A DNA stretch of 64,000 nt from assembly GCF_051851475.1 (NCBI RefSeq), contig NZ_JBPUSJ010000007.1, forward strand, positions 62,001-126,000, written 5' to 3'. The translations under genes and the position numbers were made by a program. This document shows positions 9,667 to 18,403 of the stretch, in pieces (position 1 is the first letter of the stretch; the number at the start of each line of letters is the position of its first letter). A model generated the notes under the pieces. It saw only the letters and a program-made list of their open reading frames with translations, ran no database searches and was not told the origin of the DNA. The DNA is from Carboxylicivirga taeanensis (GTDB lineage: Bacteria > Bacteroidota > Bacteroidia > Bacteroidales > Marinilabiliaceae).

Positions 9667-10251
9667 ATGACCGGTCAATTGGATTCAAATACACAGGACA
9701 AAGTGCTTTTGAAAAGAATCAAAGCAGGTGATGAGCATGCTTTTGAATTAGTTTTCAAAAACTACTATCCGCATCTAGTACTATTGGCGCAGAAGTACCT
9801 GGGAGATCAGGATTTATCTGAAAGTATTGTTCAGAGTGTATTTGTAAAAATGTGGGAAAAACGCTCTGTTATGGACATCCAATCGTTGAGAGGTTTTTTG
9901 GTTGTAGCTGTGCGCAACCGCTGTACCAACGAACTAAAGCACCAAAAGGTAGTGCGCGAATACGAAAAAGCTCATATTGAAACCATTGAGCCCGTGCGGA
10001 TGTCATTTAACGAAAATGTATATCTGCAAAAAATAAACAGCGTAATTGACGAACTGCCCGAGCAACGCAGGCGCATATTTAAAATGAGTCGCATGGACGG
10101 TTTAAAATACAAAGAGATAGCTGAGAAGCTCAATATTTCGCCTAAAACAGTTGAAGTACAAATGGGTAAAGCACTTAAGTACCTGAGAGAACAGCTGCAT
10201 CCATTAAAAAAGCAATTGTTGGCATCCCTGATAATAATGATAATGCTTTAA
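9667..10251 (+). CDS. ECF-type RNA polymerase sigma factor
   Basis: About 194 residues with sigma-70 region 2 (GDEHAFELVFKNYYPHL, then a LSESIVQSVFVKMWE core-binding helix) and region 4 (ELPEQRRRIFKMSRMDG, then the helix-turn-helix KYKEIAEKLNISPKTVEVQM). This is the FecI-like Bacteroidota group that usually controls a TonB-dependent outer-membrane system through a FecR partner. The ATG at 9667 is taken as start; an in-frame TTG lies at 9661. The FecR gene follows within 10 bases. The C-terminal tail is hydrophobic (LLASLIIMIML), which is unusual for a soluble sigma factor but seen in some members. Confidence 0.92.
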   Translation: MTGQLDSNTQDKVLLKRIKAGDEHAFELVFKNYYPHLVLLAQKYLGDQDLSESIVQSVFVKMWEKRSVMDIQSLRGFLVVAVRNRCTNELKHQKVVREYEKAHIETIEPVRMSFNENVYLQKINSVIDELPEQRRRIFKMSRMDGLKYKEIAEKLNISPKTVEVQMGKALKYLREQLHPLKKQLLASLIIMIML

Positions 10252-10259
10252 TTGTGAGA

Positions 10260-11231
10260 ATGATGAAGAAAGAAAATGAACATATAAGCTGGAGCCTGTT
10301 GGCTAAAGATGTTTCGGGAGAGCTAAGCACAAAAGAGCATGAGCTTCTTCAAAAAGAGCTGGCCAACAACCCGGATATTGAAAAGCAGGTTAAAAAGCTA
10401 TGGGGAGATACCCATTATGCCCAGGCACTTAAAAGTATTGATACTGATAAAGCATGGAGTAAGGTAAAATTACAAGTGCACGCTTCGAAAAAATCAATCG
10501 TATTTAAGAAATATGCCAGCATTGCTGCAACTGTGGCTATCATCCTGACATCGATTACACTCTTCAACATCTTTATCCAGCAAAGAGAGAACATTGTAAC
10601 AACGGCTGAAACGGTAGAACAAATTCACTTGTCCGATGGCACATCTGTTGACCTTAATTTTGGCAGTACCCTCTCCTTTCCAGCTAAATTTAAAGGAAAA
10701 ACCAGAGTGGTTAAACTCACTGGAGAAGCCTTTTTTGACGTACAAAGAGATGAAACTACGCCGTTTATCATAGAAACAGAACAGCTTACAATAAAGGTAC
10801 TGGGAACCTCTTTTAATGTTAAAGCCTATAAAGGAGGTGCCATTACCGAAGTGGTTGTTAGCAGCGGCAAAGTGAAAGTCAACTCCAAACTAGGTGAAGA
10901 TAACGTCATCCTCGAAGCCGGCGATGCAGTGAATTATTCCACTCTTTCGAACACCTTAAAAACACGGAAAATTACCACAGGCAACTACAAAGCCTGGAAA
11001 ACAAAAGAGTTAGAATTCAATAACACAGCACTAAGTGATGTAATACGTTCAATTGAGGCTACCTATCACATTAACATTGAGATAAGTGCAAATGTTGAAA
11101 CAAAAGATAAGGTATTAAATGCCACCTTCAGTCAGTACTCGCTGGATCATGTTTTAGAATCCGTATGCACATCATTTAATCTGCAATACAAAAAGCAAGG
11201 TGGTGTATACCTGATAGAAAACACCCAATAA
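10260..11231 (+). CDS. FecR-family anti-sigma factor
   Basis: About 323 residues. An N-terminal cytoplasmic region (about 1-80) is followed by one TM helix (about 85-105, ATVAIILTSITLFNIFI). The periplasmic FecR domain shows the family motifs VEQIHLSDGTSVDLN, LTGEAFFDVQRD, and IKVLGTSFNVKAY. A C-terminal STN-like region (about 245-323, LSDVIRSIEATYHINIEI) resembles the DUF4974 found in Bacteroidota FecR proteins. It should hold the preceding sigma factor inactive until a periplasmic signal arrives. The start could also be the GTG at 10254 or the ATG at 10263. Confidence 0.92.
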   Translation: MMKKENEHISWSLLAKDVSGELSTKEHELLQKELANNPDIEKQVKKLWGDTHYAQALKSIDTDKAWSKVKLQVHASKKSIVFKKYASIAATVAIILTSITLFNIFIQQRENIVTTAETVEQIHLSDGTSVDLNFGSTLSFPAKFKGKTRVVKLTGEAFFDVQRDETTPFIIETEQLTIKVLGTSFNVKAYKGGAITEVVVSSGKVKVNSKLGEDNVILEAGDAVNYSTLSNTLKTRKITTGNYKAWKTKELEFNNTALSDVIRSIEATYHINIEISANVETKDKVLNATFSQYSLDHVLESVCTSFNLQYKKQGGVYLIENTQ

Positions 11232-11339
11232 CCCAAACTCGATAAAGGATAAAAGCTGTTTTCCAGTGAAGGTTTGTTAAAATAAATCTATACATTGTAA
11301 TGTAGTAACACAGACAATAACCCCAAAAAAACTTCACCA

Positions 11340-12815
11340 ATGAATAAGCAAATTTTAAGTAAATACGGACTTACACTTTGCTTTATTTATTTACTATCCA
11401 ACACCTACGGGCAAATTACATCCATCACACAAGAGCGCATTACTATCGAAGCCCTGTTCGATACATTAACCAATAAAACCGCAATAGATATTGCATACGA
11501 CGTTAATGCGGTGCCACACGATAGTGTGGTGAAGGTGAACTACCATAATAAACATGCCCTGTTAATAGTGCAAGATGTATTACAGCTAAATGCTGTTGAT
11601 ATAAAATACCTGGATGGACAAATTATTATCAGCAAAAAGATACCTGAAGCGGGGCCATCGCGAAACATAGTTATCAGAGGAACTGTTTACGACCAAACAA
11701 ATAAAAAAAACCTGCCTTTGGTTAATATTGCAGTGATCAATAAGCCGCTTGGCTCAATTACCAATTCAGAAGGGCAGTTTGAAATCAAGTTGCCCCGCCC
11801 TTACTCTGGCGAACAATTAGCCTTTTCATTTTTGGGCTATAGCACTAACTTCATCACTGTTCCACCAGCCGATACAATTATTAACATCCCCCTTTCACCT
11901 ACCACAGTGCAGCTGAGCGAAGTGGAAATAACCTATAAAAACCCACAACACATAATTGACCTGCTCATTCGCAACCACAATAGCAATTACTTTGAGCAAC
12001 AAGCCTTACTTGAAGGCTTTTTCCGTGAAACAATTCGCCAGGATGAAGTTTACGTGCAGGTATCGGAAGCAATCATCAATATCATAAAACCTGGCTATAG
12101 AAATCCGGCCAGCCTTGAGCGCGTGCGTTTTATAAAAGGGCGCAAAAAAAACGACCTGCGTTCCATGGATTTTATCGATTTCAAACTAGAAGGAGGCCCC
12201 TTTCAGTTTTCGCGAATCGACATCGCTCGCTATCAGGACTTTTACCAGGCAGACAGGTCACTCTATAAATACACCTACGATGGCATTGATATATTAAATG
12301 ATGAAATTGTGTACAAAGTAAAATTTAAACCCATCCATGACAATGGCGACTTACTTTACAATGGCACTCTGTATATCCACTCTCAAAACTTTGCCCTTGT
12401 CAGGAGCGAATTTAAACTCACTAACAAAGCTTTGAAATCAAGTGGCAAAACGCTTATTAGAAAAGCCTCCAAAAAAATTAAGGTCAAACCTTTGGATGCT
12501 GTTTACTATATCGACTACCGGCTATTCAACAATAAATGGATCCTTAACCGTGTTAAAGGTGAGATTGTTTTGCGCATCAACGATAAAAACCAGAAAATCA
12601 ACTCCCTGTTCACTGCTACCAGCGAACTGCTAATCAGTCACTGCGAAATCAACGAAAAGTACAAGCTAAAGCCATCCGAAACATATAAATCCAGATACAT
12701 TCTGGCAGATCAAATAAAAGAAACAGACGAGGAATTTTGGAAAGACTACAACATCATCCGACCCGACGATGAACTTGAAAAAGTTTTTAAAAAAACAAAG
12801 GTTGTTTCCAAATAA
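11340..12815 (+). CDS. STN plus carboxypeptidase-regulatory-like domain protein without a TonB barrel
   Basis: A 491-residue exported protein (signal peptide ending near TYGQ). Residues about 25-100 look like an STN domain (ERITIEALFDTLTNKTAIDI). Residues about 108-195 are a CarboxypepD_reg-like beta sandwich (IRGTVYDQTNKKNLPLVNIA, FSFLGYS, PLSPTTVQLSEVEI). These two domains normally precede a TonB plug and 22-strand barrel, but here about 290 residues of another beta-rich domain follow, ending in a Lys-rich tail. It sits where the sigma/FecR unit usually has its SusC-like transducer, so it may be the signal-giving partner. That role is inference. Confidence 0.75.
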   Translation: MNKQILSKYGLTLCFIYLLSNTYGQITSITQERITIEALFDTLTNKTAIDIAYDVNAVPHDSVVKVNYHNKHALLIVQDVLQLNAVDIKYLDGQIIISKKIPEAGPSRNIVIRGTVYDQTNKKNLPLVNIAVINKPLGSITNSEGQFEIKLPRPYSGEQLAFSFLGYSTNFITVPPADTIINIPLSPTTVQLSEVEITYKNPQHIIDLLIRNHNSNYFEQQALLEGFFRETIRQDEVYVQVSEAIINIIKPGYRNPASLERVRFIKGRKKNDLRSMDFIDFKLEGGPFQFSRIDIARYQDFYQADRSLYKYTYDGIDILNDEIVYKVKFKPIHDNGDLLYNGTLYIHSQNFALVRSEFKLTNKALKSSGKTLIRKASKKIKVKPLDAVYYIDYRLFNNKWILNRVKGEIVLRINDKNQKINSLFTATSELLISHCEINEKYKLKPSETYKSRYILADQIKETDEEFWKDYNIIRPDDELEKVFKKTKVVSK

Positions 12816-12867
12816 GTTGATGGGACGATAAAATGAGTGGTTTTATAGTCTTGTTTGGAAACAACCT
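12799..12867. repeat. Long inverted repeat between convergent genes
   Basis: A perfect 14-base inverted repeat: 12799-12812 (AGGTTGTTTCCAAA) with 12854-12867 (TTTGGAAACAACCT). Inside it a second stem is possible: GAC-n-ATAAAA near 12824 with TTTTAT-n-GTC near 12842. The left arm covers the last codons and stop region of the upstream gene. No U-run follows in either direction, so it is not a plain intrinsic terminator, though it lies between convergent genes and may block read-through. Confidence 0.7.
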
Positions 12868-12891
12868 CATGGGATTGGTCATTGAAAAATT

Positions 12892-13131
12892 TCAGGCACA
12901 ATGCTTCTGTAAATAATCAATCGTTGATTTAACAGAGGTCAATTGCGGTATCTCATCGTTTTGAATAGCCAAATCGAAACGTGTTTCCAGGTAAAATAAG
13001 AAACAATTCATATCTAAATCATCAACAAAAAGTTCATCACGTAGCGAGGCTTCTTCACTAATTCGGTTCTTTGGCACACCAGTTTTTCTTAAAACTTTGT
13101 ACAAATTACGCCTTATCGCTTTAGCATTCAT
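12892..13131 (-). CDS. Acyl carrier protein-like protein lacking the phosphopantetheine serine
   Basis: A 79-residue protein that lines up along its whole length with acyl carrier protein: helix 1, then ISEEASLRDEL, the helix-2 motif, the FYLETRFDLAI helix and the SVKSTIDYLQKH terminal helix. At the prosthetic-group site the usual DSLD is DDLD (D38), so it should not accept 4'-phosphopantetheine. It may act as a structural or regulatory ACP mimic. No fatty-acid or polyketide gene lies nearby. A promoter at 13163 supports an independent transcript. Confidence 0.75.
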   Translation of the reverse strand: MNAKAIRRNLYKVLRKTGVPKNRISEEASLRDELFVDDLDMNCFLFYLETRFDLAIQNDEIPQLTSVKSTIDYLQKHCA

Positions 13132-13162
13132 ATCAATTTCATTTTTGTTTACACTAGTTAGA

Positions 13163-13170
13163 CAAACATA
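13163..13170 (-). promoter_or_regulatory. -7 promoter element for the ACP-like gene
   Basis: The minus strand reads TATGTTTG, an exact TAnnTTTG match, 31 bases before the ATG at 13131. Confidence 0.55.
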
Positions 13171-13294
13171 CCAGCCTGTGGACGTACATTTTTTTTGAAT
13201 TTTTCCGAAAAAAATTCCATTCCATCAATAACATTACCATTAATCACTGAATAACAACACCTTACAATAGTAAGATTTTCTAATTTTTTCTCCC

Positions 13295-13302
13295 TAAATT
13301 TG
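13295..13302 (+). promoter_or_regulatory. -7 promoter element for the Omp85-type gene
   Basis: TAAATTTG is an exact TAnnTTTG match, 31 bases before the GTG at 13334. Confidence 0.55.
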
Positions 13303-13333
13303 TGATCAATACCATTACAGATAAACTACACTT

Positions 13334-14503
13334 GTGAAAAAGCTATTTCTATCCGCATTCATCATCGCTTCAATTACCATTCATGGTATTGCTCAAGTAG
13401 ACTCGCTTGGTAATAAAATCCTAAATAATTTAGATTCGCTTCGGTTTGCAGAAATAAATAAACGCAGCTTTAAGCTCATGCCTTATTTAGCTCCCAGCTA
13501 TACACCCGAAACCCAATTTTTGTTATCTGGCGGTGGCCTTATCACTTTTAAAACTTACAAAGACAAACTTCTGAATTTATCCTCAATCCCTTTCTCTGTT
13601 GGCTATAGCTCCAACGGCTCGTTCACTGTGCGTGCCGTTAATGTTATTTACTGGAAAGACGACAATATCCGTTCCATCGGAGAGTTTCAGTTAAGAGACA
13701 TGCCAGACAATTACTGGGGTGTTGGCTACGACAGGGCTAACGAGTTATCAACACCAGATTCAACAACCGCCTATTCTCGCAATCATTGGCGCTTCTATCA
13801 AAGACTTCTATTTAGAACCAATGGTAAAATGTTTATTGGGGCTGTGGTTGACATAAATCAAACACAGGCCTCCAATGTCAGCGACTTTATGGCCAGTGAT
13901 GCGAATATTATTGCCGATGGAACAGATATTTTTAACACCGGCATAGGGATTGAAGTAAGCTATGATACCCGCGACTTTGTTCAAAATGCCTACAAAGGCC
14001 TATTCATAAGTGGTATTTTTACCAGTTTTGCAACATTTTTGGGAGGCAATACCAATTACAACATTGTGGATTTGGACTACAGGCAATATCAAACAATTCG
14101 AAGAGAAAGAAGAACATTGGCCTGGCAAATAAAAGGGCGCTTTACATTAGAAGGCAAGCCCCCCTGGACGGATAAAGCCATGCTCGGAGGAGTTGATAAT
14201 ATGCGCGGCTACACAATTGGACGATTTAGGGACGACAATATGCTGTTTGGGACTCTCGAATATCGCCACATGTTTATGCGAAAAAAACTTAATAAAAAAA
14301 ATAACTACAACAGCCGGTTTGGTTATGTAACCTGGCTGGGAGCAGGGGCCGTTGCTCCCTCTGTCGATTTACTTAAAAACTGGCTGCCAAACGCAGGAGT
14401 TGGACTCAGAGCTGAAATTCAACCCAGAATGAATATTCGGGTAGACTATGGCTGGGCAAAAGGAGAAAGTGGCATCTACATTACCTTTGCAGAAGTTTTT
14501 TAA
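13334..14503 (+). CDS. BamA/TamA-family (Omp85) outer-membrane barrel protein
   Basis: A 389-residue protein starting at GTG, with a signal peptide (LFLSAFIIASITIHGIAQ). The rest is amphipathic beta strands typical of the surface-antigen D15 barrel. The Omp85 motif appears as MRGYTIGRFRDDN near residue 290, equivalent to the conserved (V/M)RG(Y/F) loop, and strands such as GIGIEVSYDTRD and the C-terminal RVDYGWAKGESGIYITFAEVF are family-typical. POTRA domains are absent, so this is a stand-alone barrel rather than BamA itself. Substrate or partner is unknown. Confidence 0.82.
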   Translation: MKKLFLSAFIIASITIHGIAQVDSLGNKILNNLDSLRFAEINKRSFKLMPYLAPSYTPETQFLLSGGGLITFKTYKDKLLNLSSIPFSVGYSSNGSFTVRAVNVIYWKDDNIRSIGEFQLRDMPDNYWGVGYDRANELSTPDSTTAYSRNHWRFYQRLLFRTNGKMFIGAVVDINQTQASNVSDFMASDANIIADGTDIFNTGIGIEVSYDTRDFVQNAYKGLFISGIFTSFATFLGGNTNYNIVDLDYRQYQTIRRERRTLAWQIKGRFTLEGKPPWTDKAMLGGVDNMRGYTIGRFRDDNMLFGTLEYRHMFMRKKLNKKNNYNSRFGYVTWLGAGAVAPSVDLLKNWLPNAGVGLRAEIQPRMNIRVDYGWAKGESGIYITFAEVF

Positions 14504-14597
14504 GCCATTAACAACTCTATATCAATCATCAACAACACCTCTTCATAAAACATTTACCTTTTAACAAATATCGGTTTTGGCATGAGTCATTCTGTTT

Positions 14598-14605
14598 TAT
14601 CTTTG
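14598..14605 (+). promoter_or_regulatory. -7 promoter element for the DUF4494 gene
   Basis: TATCTTTG is an exact TAnnTTTG match, 20 bases before the ATG at 14626. Confidence 0.65.
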
Positions 14606-14625
14606 TCTTATAAAAAAATATTGCC

Positions 14626-15159
14626 ATGCAAAACTTATTTGAGTGTAAGGTCAAATACGAAAAAATTGACGAACAATCCGGAAAAGAAAAAAAAGTTAGT
14701 GAAACCTATTTAATAGATGCTGTTTCATTTACCGAGGCCGAATCCAGAATATACAAAGAAATGGAATCGATGATACGTGGCGAGTTTATGGTCACAAATA
14801 TCCGCAAAGCCAATTATACCGAGATTTTTGAAAACGAAGATGGTGACATCTGGTATAAAAGTAAGATTTCATTCGCATCGGTTGATGAAAAATCGGGAAA
14901 AGAAAAAAAAGTAAGCAATCAGATATTAGTGCTGGCCAGCAATGTAAAAGACGCTTACGATAAAATACACCAAGGCATGGGAGGCCTCACGGTTGACTTC
15001 GACATCAATGCCATTGCAGAGAGCCCCATACTTGATTTCTTTCCTTATTTTAAGGGAGATGAGCTCAATGAGGACATCCCTTCGCACCTAAAGCCAATTG
15101 AATCAACCAATACCCAAGAAGAACTACCTGCTACCGACATTGAACCGGAAGTGGAGTAA
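14626..15159 (+). CDS. DUF4494 domain protein
   Basis: A 177-residue soluble protein with two halves that resemble each other. Residues about 4-58 (FECKVKYEKIDEQSGKEKKV) and about 77-130 (YKSKISFASVDEKSGKEKKV) share the pattern K-x-x-x-x-(D/V)E-x-SGKEKKVS, followed by a helix that starts TEAE or KDAYDK. This internal duplication and the sequence itself match the Bacteroidota family DUF4494, which has no known function. The acidic C-terminal tail (about 145-177) looks disordered. Confidence 0.75.
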   Translation: MQNLFECKVKYEKIDEQSGKEKKVSETYLIDAVSFTEAESRIYKEMESMIRGEFMVTNIRKANYTEIFENEDGDIWYKSKISFASVDEKSGKEKKVSNQILVLASNVKDAYDKIHQGMGGLTVDFDINAIAESPILDFFPYFKGDELNEDIPSHLKPIESTNTQEELPATDIEPEVE

Positions 15160-15198
15160 TCGCTCATGGCCTCAGCAGCACTAAAGTTTCTGAGGCCA

Positions 15199-16419
15199 TT
15201 ATTGTAATACCCCCTTGATTTTATTATCGAGCTGTTGCTGATCGCTCACAAAAGCATATAATCCGGCCTTGTTTAGTAAGGTGTCTATGCCTAGCTGATA
15301 ATTTTCAATTTTTCCAGCCCACTTCATATGTAATGGAATTTTCCCGTCACTTTTAAGGTGGTTTAACTCATTCTCGTTCCAGTCTGGAAAAATATCATGG
15401 CAACCATACTCATGAAACTGCTCAACCAACTCACTCACAGAAATAGGCACCTTGTTTGACAAACGCATTGCAACGTCCTTTTCTTGCTTACTTGCCTGCC
15501 ACAAGTGCTTCAGATTAAATTGCCTGGCGACATTTTCATCCACCCAATGAGTATTATGCACGATACCTGAACCTGATGGCATTGCCCCGTCGGCTTGAGC
15601 TCCTTCAACCACTTTTAAGGGAATGGTCAGCACATCTGTTCCTGCCAGTTTTATTAGCTGCTGCGGCTCTCTGATACTTGCGGCAATCAACTTGGTATTG
15701 GCATAGCCCCGTTCATTTACTTTCCGTAAACACTTTTGAGTTTCTGCGGTCACCTTCTCCCCAATATCCATGTCTCCACCTAAATTATTTGTTCTAAAGT
15801 AGGCGCTTATCCGACCAACAAAAACATTACAATAAGCTGGCTTAGCAACCAAACTGGCAATCACATTCTGCCGTACACTAAAGCCAAGGGTTAAATTAAC
15901 TGGTATACCAGCTTCATGTAATTGACGGGCCCCAATCAGTCCTGCAGCTGTAAAGGGCACCTTAATAATAAAGTGTTGTTTACATAGTTCAAATAAGCGC
16001 TTGCCAGCTTGAAATGTTTCTTCTGCATCATCCGCATAATCGGTATGCAGCTCAACACTAACATTACAGTTAAAGAGCTTGGCCAGCCGTAAACCGTGTA
16101 TTGCATTGATACAAAATGCTATCTCCTTAACAGTCTGCTGCTCATCACTGCTCTTAAGCTGGTCTGATAAAAGGGCAAACAGCTTATCATAGCTTCCTTT
16201 CTGCACCTCTGCATTGAGCAAGGTATTATTAGTTGTTAGAGCCGAAAATTCATTGGTCCATAACTCTCTTACACTTTCAATATCGCCGGTATCCATCCAG
16301 ATATGACTTCCTGAGGATAAAAAGTGTGCCCAGTAACTGGAAGACACGGTTGCATGCGGGTGGCGATCAAAATTAGCAGCAAGGTCGTAAAGGAGTTGAT
16401 TAGGAATTAGTTGTTTCAT
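15199..16419 (-). CDS. Transaldolase-like protein
   Basis: A 406-residue cytoplasmic protein with a transaldolase-type TIM barrel. HFIIKVPFTAAGL near residue 154 carries the Schiff-base lysine in the usual IK(I/V)P setting, and VNLTLGFSVRQNVIA and ANTKLIAASIREPQQLIKLAGTD match the later barrel strands (shown here as one run split in two). It is longer than classical transaldolase (about 320) because of an N-terminal region of about 110 residues and a C-terminal extension after the barrel. It may move dihydroxyacetone units or act on a related sugar phosphate. It is divergent from sdaA, with 162 bases between them. Confidence 0.75.
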   Translation of the reverse strand: MKQLIPNQLLYDLAANFDRHPHATVSSSYWAHFLSSGSHIWMDTGDIESVRELWTNEFSALTTNNTLLNAEVQKGSYDKLFALLSDQLKSSDEQQTVKEIAFCINAIHGLRLAKLFNCNVSVELHTDYADDAEETFQAGKRLFELCKQHFIIKVPFTAAGLIGARQLHEAGIPVNLTLGFSVRQNVIASLVAKPAYCNVFVGRISAYFRTNNLGGDMDIGEKVTAETQKCLRKVNERGYANTKLIAASIREPQQLIKLAGTDVLTIPLKVVEGAQADGAMPSGSGIVHNTHWVDENVARQFNLKHLWQASKQEKDVAMRLSNKVPISVSELVEQFHEYGCHDIFPDWNENELNHLKSDGKIPLHMKWAGKIENYQLGIDTLLNKAGLYAFVSDQQQLDNKIKGVLQ

Positions 16420-16552
16420 GATGTGGAGGATTGATTACTCTAAAATTAAGGCATAAATTTCTGTATTTCAAGGCTGATAATCACCCAAAACAATAAACAT
16501 CAGTTATTTCCATAATAAAGTTATTGAGGATCTAATGATGCCAAGCTTTCAC

Positions 16553-16560
16553 TACATTTG
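16553..16560 (+). promoter_or_regulatory. -7 promoter element for sdaA
   Basis: TACATTTG is an exact TAnnTTTG match, 21 bases before the ATG at 16582. Confidence 0.65.
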
Positions 16561-16581
16561 CACTTATAAACAGATAACGGT

Positions 16582-17808
16582 ATGATGGAATCAATTAAAG
16601 AAATATATAAAATTGGCAGTGGCCCATCAAGCAGCCACACCATGGGCCCCAAAAAAGCGGCTGAAATGTTTATTAAACGCCAGCCTGAGGCAGCCAAATA
16701 TAAAGTAACTCTATACGGAAGCCTCGCTGCAACAGGGAAAGGGCACCTCACTGACTACGCGATTGAGCAGGTTTTTAAAAAGAAGAATTTCCCGCTCTCG
16801 GTTGAATGGAAACCCAATGAATTTTTACCCCGCCACTCCAATGCCTTAACTTTTTATGCCTATGATGGAGAAGATAAAGAAATAGACAGATGGACTGCCT
16901 ACAGTGTTGGGGGCGGCACTGTTGTGGATGACTTCACCAAAGAGGAAACCGTTTCTATTTACGAACTAACTACACTCGAAGATATTCTAAAATGGTGCGA
17001 AGTTAACGGCAAACAGTTATGGGAATACGTTGAAGAAGTTGAGGGCCCAGAAATATGGAAATACCTGGGAAAAGTATGGAAAACAATGAAAGCATCGGTT
17101 AGCAAAGGCCTCGATGAAGAAGGTGTACTACCAGGCTCTCTTAAGCTGGCGCGTAAAGCCGCATCCTATTATACCAAAGCCAAAAACTTTAGCGGTAAAA
17201 TGGAACGACGCTCCATGATCTTTGCTTACGCGCTGGCTGTATCAGAACAAAATGCCTCAGGGGGTACCATTGTAACTGCACCAACCTGTGGCGCAAGCGG
17301 CGTATTACCTGCTGTATTAAAGTTTGTGGAAACTTACTATGGGGCCTCGGATAAAAAAATATTGCGGGCATTGGCAACTGCAGGATTAATAGGTAACCTT
17401 GTTAAATACAATGCTTCCATTTCAGGAGCCGAAGTGGGCTGTCAGGGAGAGGTAGGAACAGCTTGTGCAATGGCTTCTGCTGCAGCTACACAGCTTTTTG
17501 GTGGCACTATTTACCAGGTTGAATACTCAGCTGAAATGGGCCTTGAACACCACTTAGGACTCACCTGCGATCCAATTGCCGGCCTGGTTCAAATACCTTG
17601 CATTGAGCGCAATGCCTTTGCTGCCGCCCGGGCTTTAAATCATAACACCTACGTTCTGCTGTCCGATGGTCGCCACCGAATAACCTTTGATGAAGTGGTG
17701 AAAGCCATGAAACAAACCGGACATGACTTACCAAACATCTACAAAGAAACATCAACAGGTGGCCTTGCCATTTTTCACCAGGCAAGAGACATCATGAAGA
17801 ACTCATAA
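16582..17808 (+). CDS. sdaA: L-serine dehydratase, single-chain, iron-sulfur type
   Basis: A 408-residue enzyme that deaminates L-serine to pyruvate and ammonia. The N-terminal part has the signature GSGPSSSHTMGPKKAA. The C-terminal catalytic part has APTCGASGVLPAVLK. The [4Fe-4S] cysteines appear with the exact family spacing C-x41-C-x10-C (C287, C329 and C340). Both parts are fused in one chain, as in type 2 enzymes, while some bacteria split them into alpha and beta subunits. It is monocistronic, with its own promoter and terminator. Confidence 0.95.
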   Translation: MMESIKEIYKIGSGPSSSHTMGPKKAAEMFIKRQPEAAKYKVTLYGSLAATGKGHLTDYAIEQVFKKKNFPLSVEWKPNEFLPRHSNALTFYAYDGEDKEIDRWTAYSVGGGTVVDDFTKEETVSIYELTTLEDILKWCEVNGKQLWEYVEEVEGPEIWKYLGKVWKTMKASVSKGLDEEGVLPGSLKLARKAASYYTKAKNFSGKMERRSMIFAYALAVSEQNASGGTIVTAPTCGASGVLPAVLKFVETYYGASDKKILRALATAGLIGNLVKYNASISGAEVGCQGEVGTACAMASAAATQLFGGTIYQVEYSAEMGLEHHLGLTCDPIAGLVQIPCIERNAFAAARALNHNTYVLLSDGRHRITFDEVVKAMKQTGHDLPNIYKETSTGGLAIFHQARDIMKNS

Positions 17809-17821
17809 TAAGTTAATAACC

Positions 17822-17854
17822 AGAGAGGTCTCTAAACAGGCCTCTCTTTTTTTT
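17822..17854 (+). terminator. Intrinsic terminator after sdaA
   Basis: AGAGAGG at 17822-17828 pairs with CCTCTCT at 17841-17847, followed by a run of eight T. A classic rho-independent terminator. Confidence 0.88.
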
Positions 17855-17868
17855 ATAATTCCATAATA

Positions 17869-17876
17869 TAGTTTTG
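17869..17876 (+). promoter_or_regulatory. -7 promoter element for the nfeD/SPFH operon
   Basis: TAGTTTTG matches TAnnTTTG, 54 bases before the ATG at 17931, just behind the sdaA terminator. Confidence 0.5.
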
Positions 17877-17930
17877 TTTGCGCTCACAATTATGTTTATA
17901 TTTAATTAACTGAACCAACATAACACAATT

Positions 17931-18371
17931 ATGGAAATCCTATCCAACGCAGCTGTCATCTGGTTTATAGCCGGTGCTGCCCTGCTCCTGCTCGAATTCA
18001 TAATTCCGGGAGTTTTTATCTTATTTTTTGGCATTGGAGCCTGGGTAACAGCCTTATGCATATACCTTTTTGACCCGTCACTGCCCGTCCAGTTTATTAT
18101 TTTTGCATTAACATCGGTCATATCGCTCCTATTATTGCGCAATTTTCTACTCAAGAAGATCTATAACATGCCCGATCTGGTTGATGACCCCGATGAAGAG
18201 TTTATTGGTGGTATTGGTCAATGCGTCGTCAATATCCGTCACGATTCGGATGGCAAGGTAGAATTTAAGGGGACTACATGGAATGCCTCCTCAACCACTG
18301 CCATTAACGCCGGGGCTAAAGTAAAAATAATCAGAAAAGTAGGCCTCATACTTAAAGTTGAGCCAATCTAA
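17931..18371 (+). CDS. NfeD family membrane protein
   Basis: A 146-residue protein with three closely packed hydrophobic segments (about 8-28, 30-46 and 50-70), then a cytoplasmic OB-like domain (about 85-146, GGIGQCVVNIRHDSDGKVEF to KVKIIRKVGLILKVEP). This is the short NfeD form. NfeD proteins work with SPFH/stomatin-like proteins in membrane microdomain organisation, and the next gene, 32 bases on, is such a protein. Confidence 0.88.
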   Translation: MEILSNAAVIWFIAGAALLLLEFIIPGVFILFFGIGAWVTALCIYLFDPSLPVQFIIFALTSVISLLLLRNFLLKKIYNMPDLVDDPDEEFIGGIGQCVVNIRHDSDGKVEFKGTTWNASSTTAINAGAKVKIIRKVGLILKVEPI

Positions 18372-18403
18372 TAATCGTATACTAACCCTTTACTTAAAAA
18401 CTC

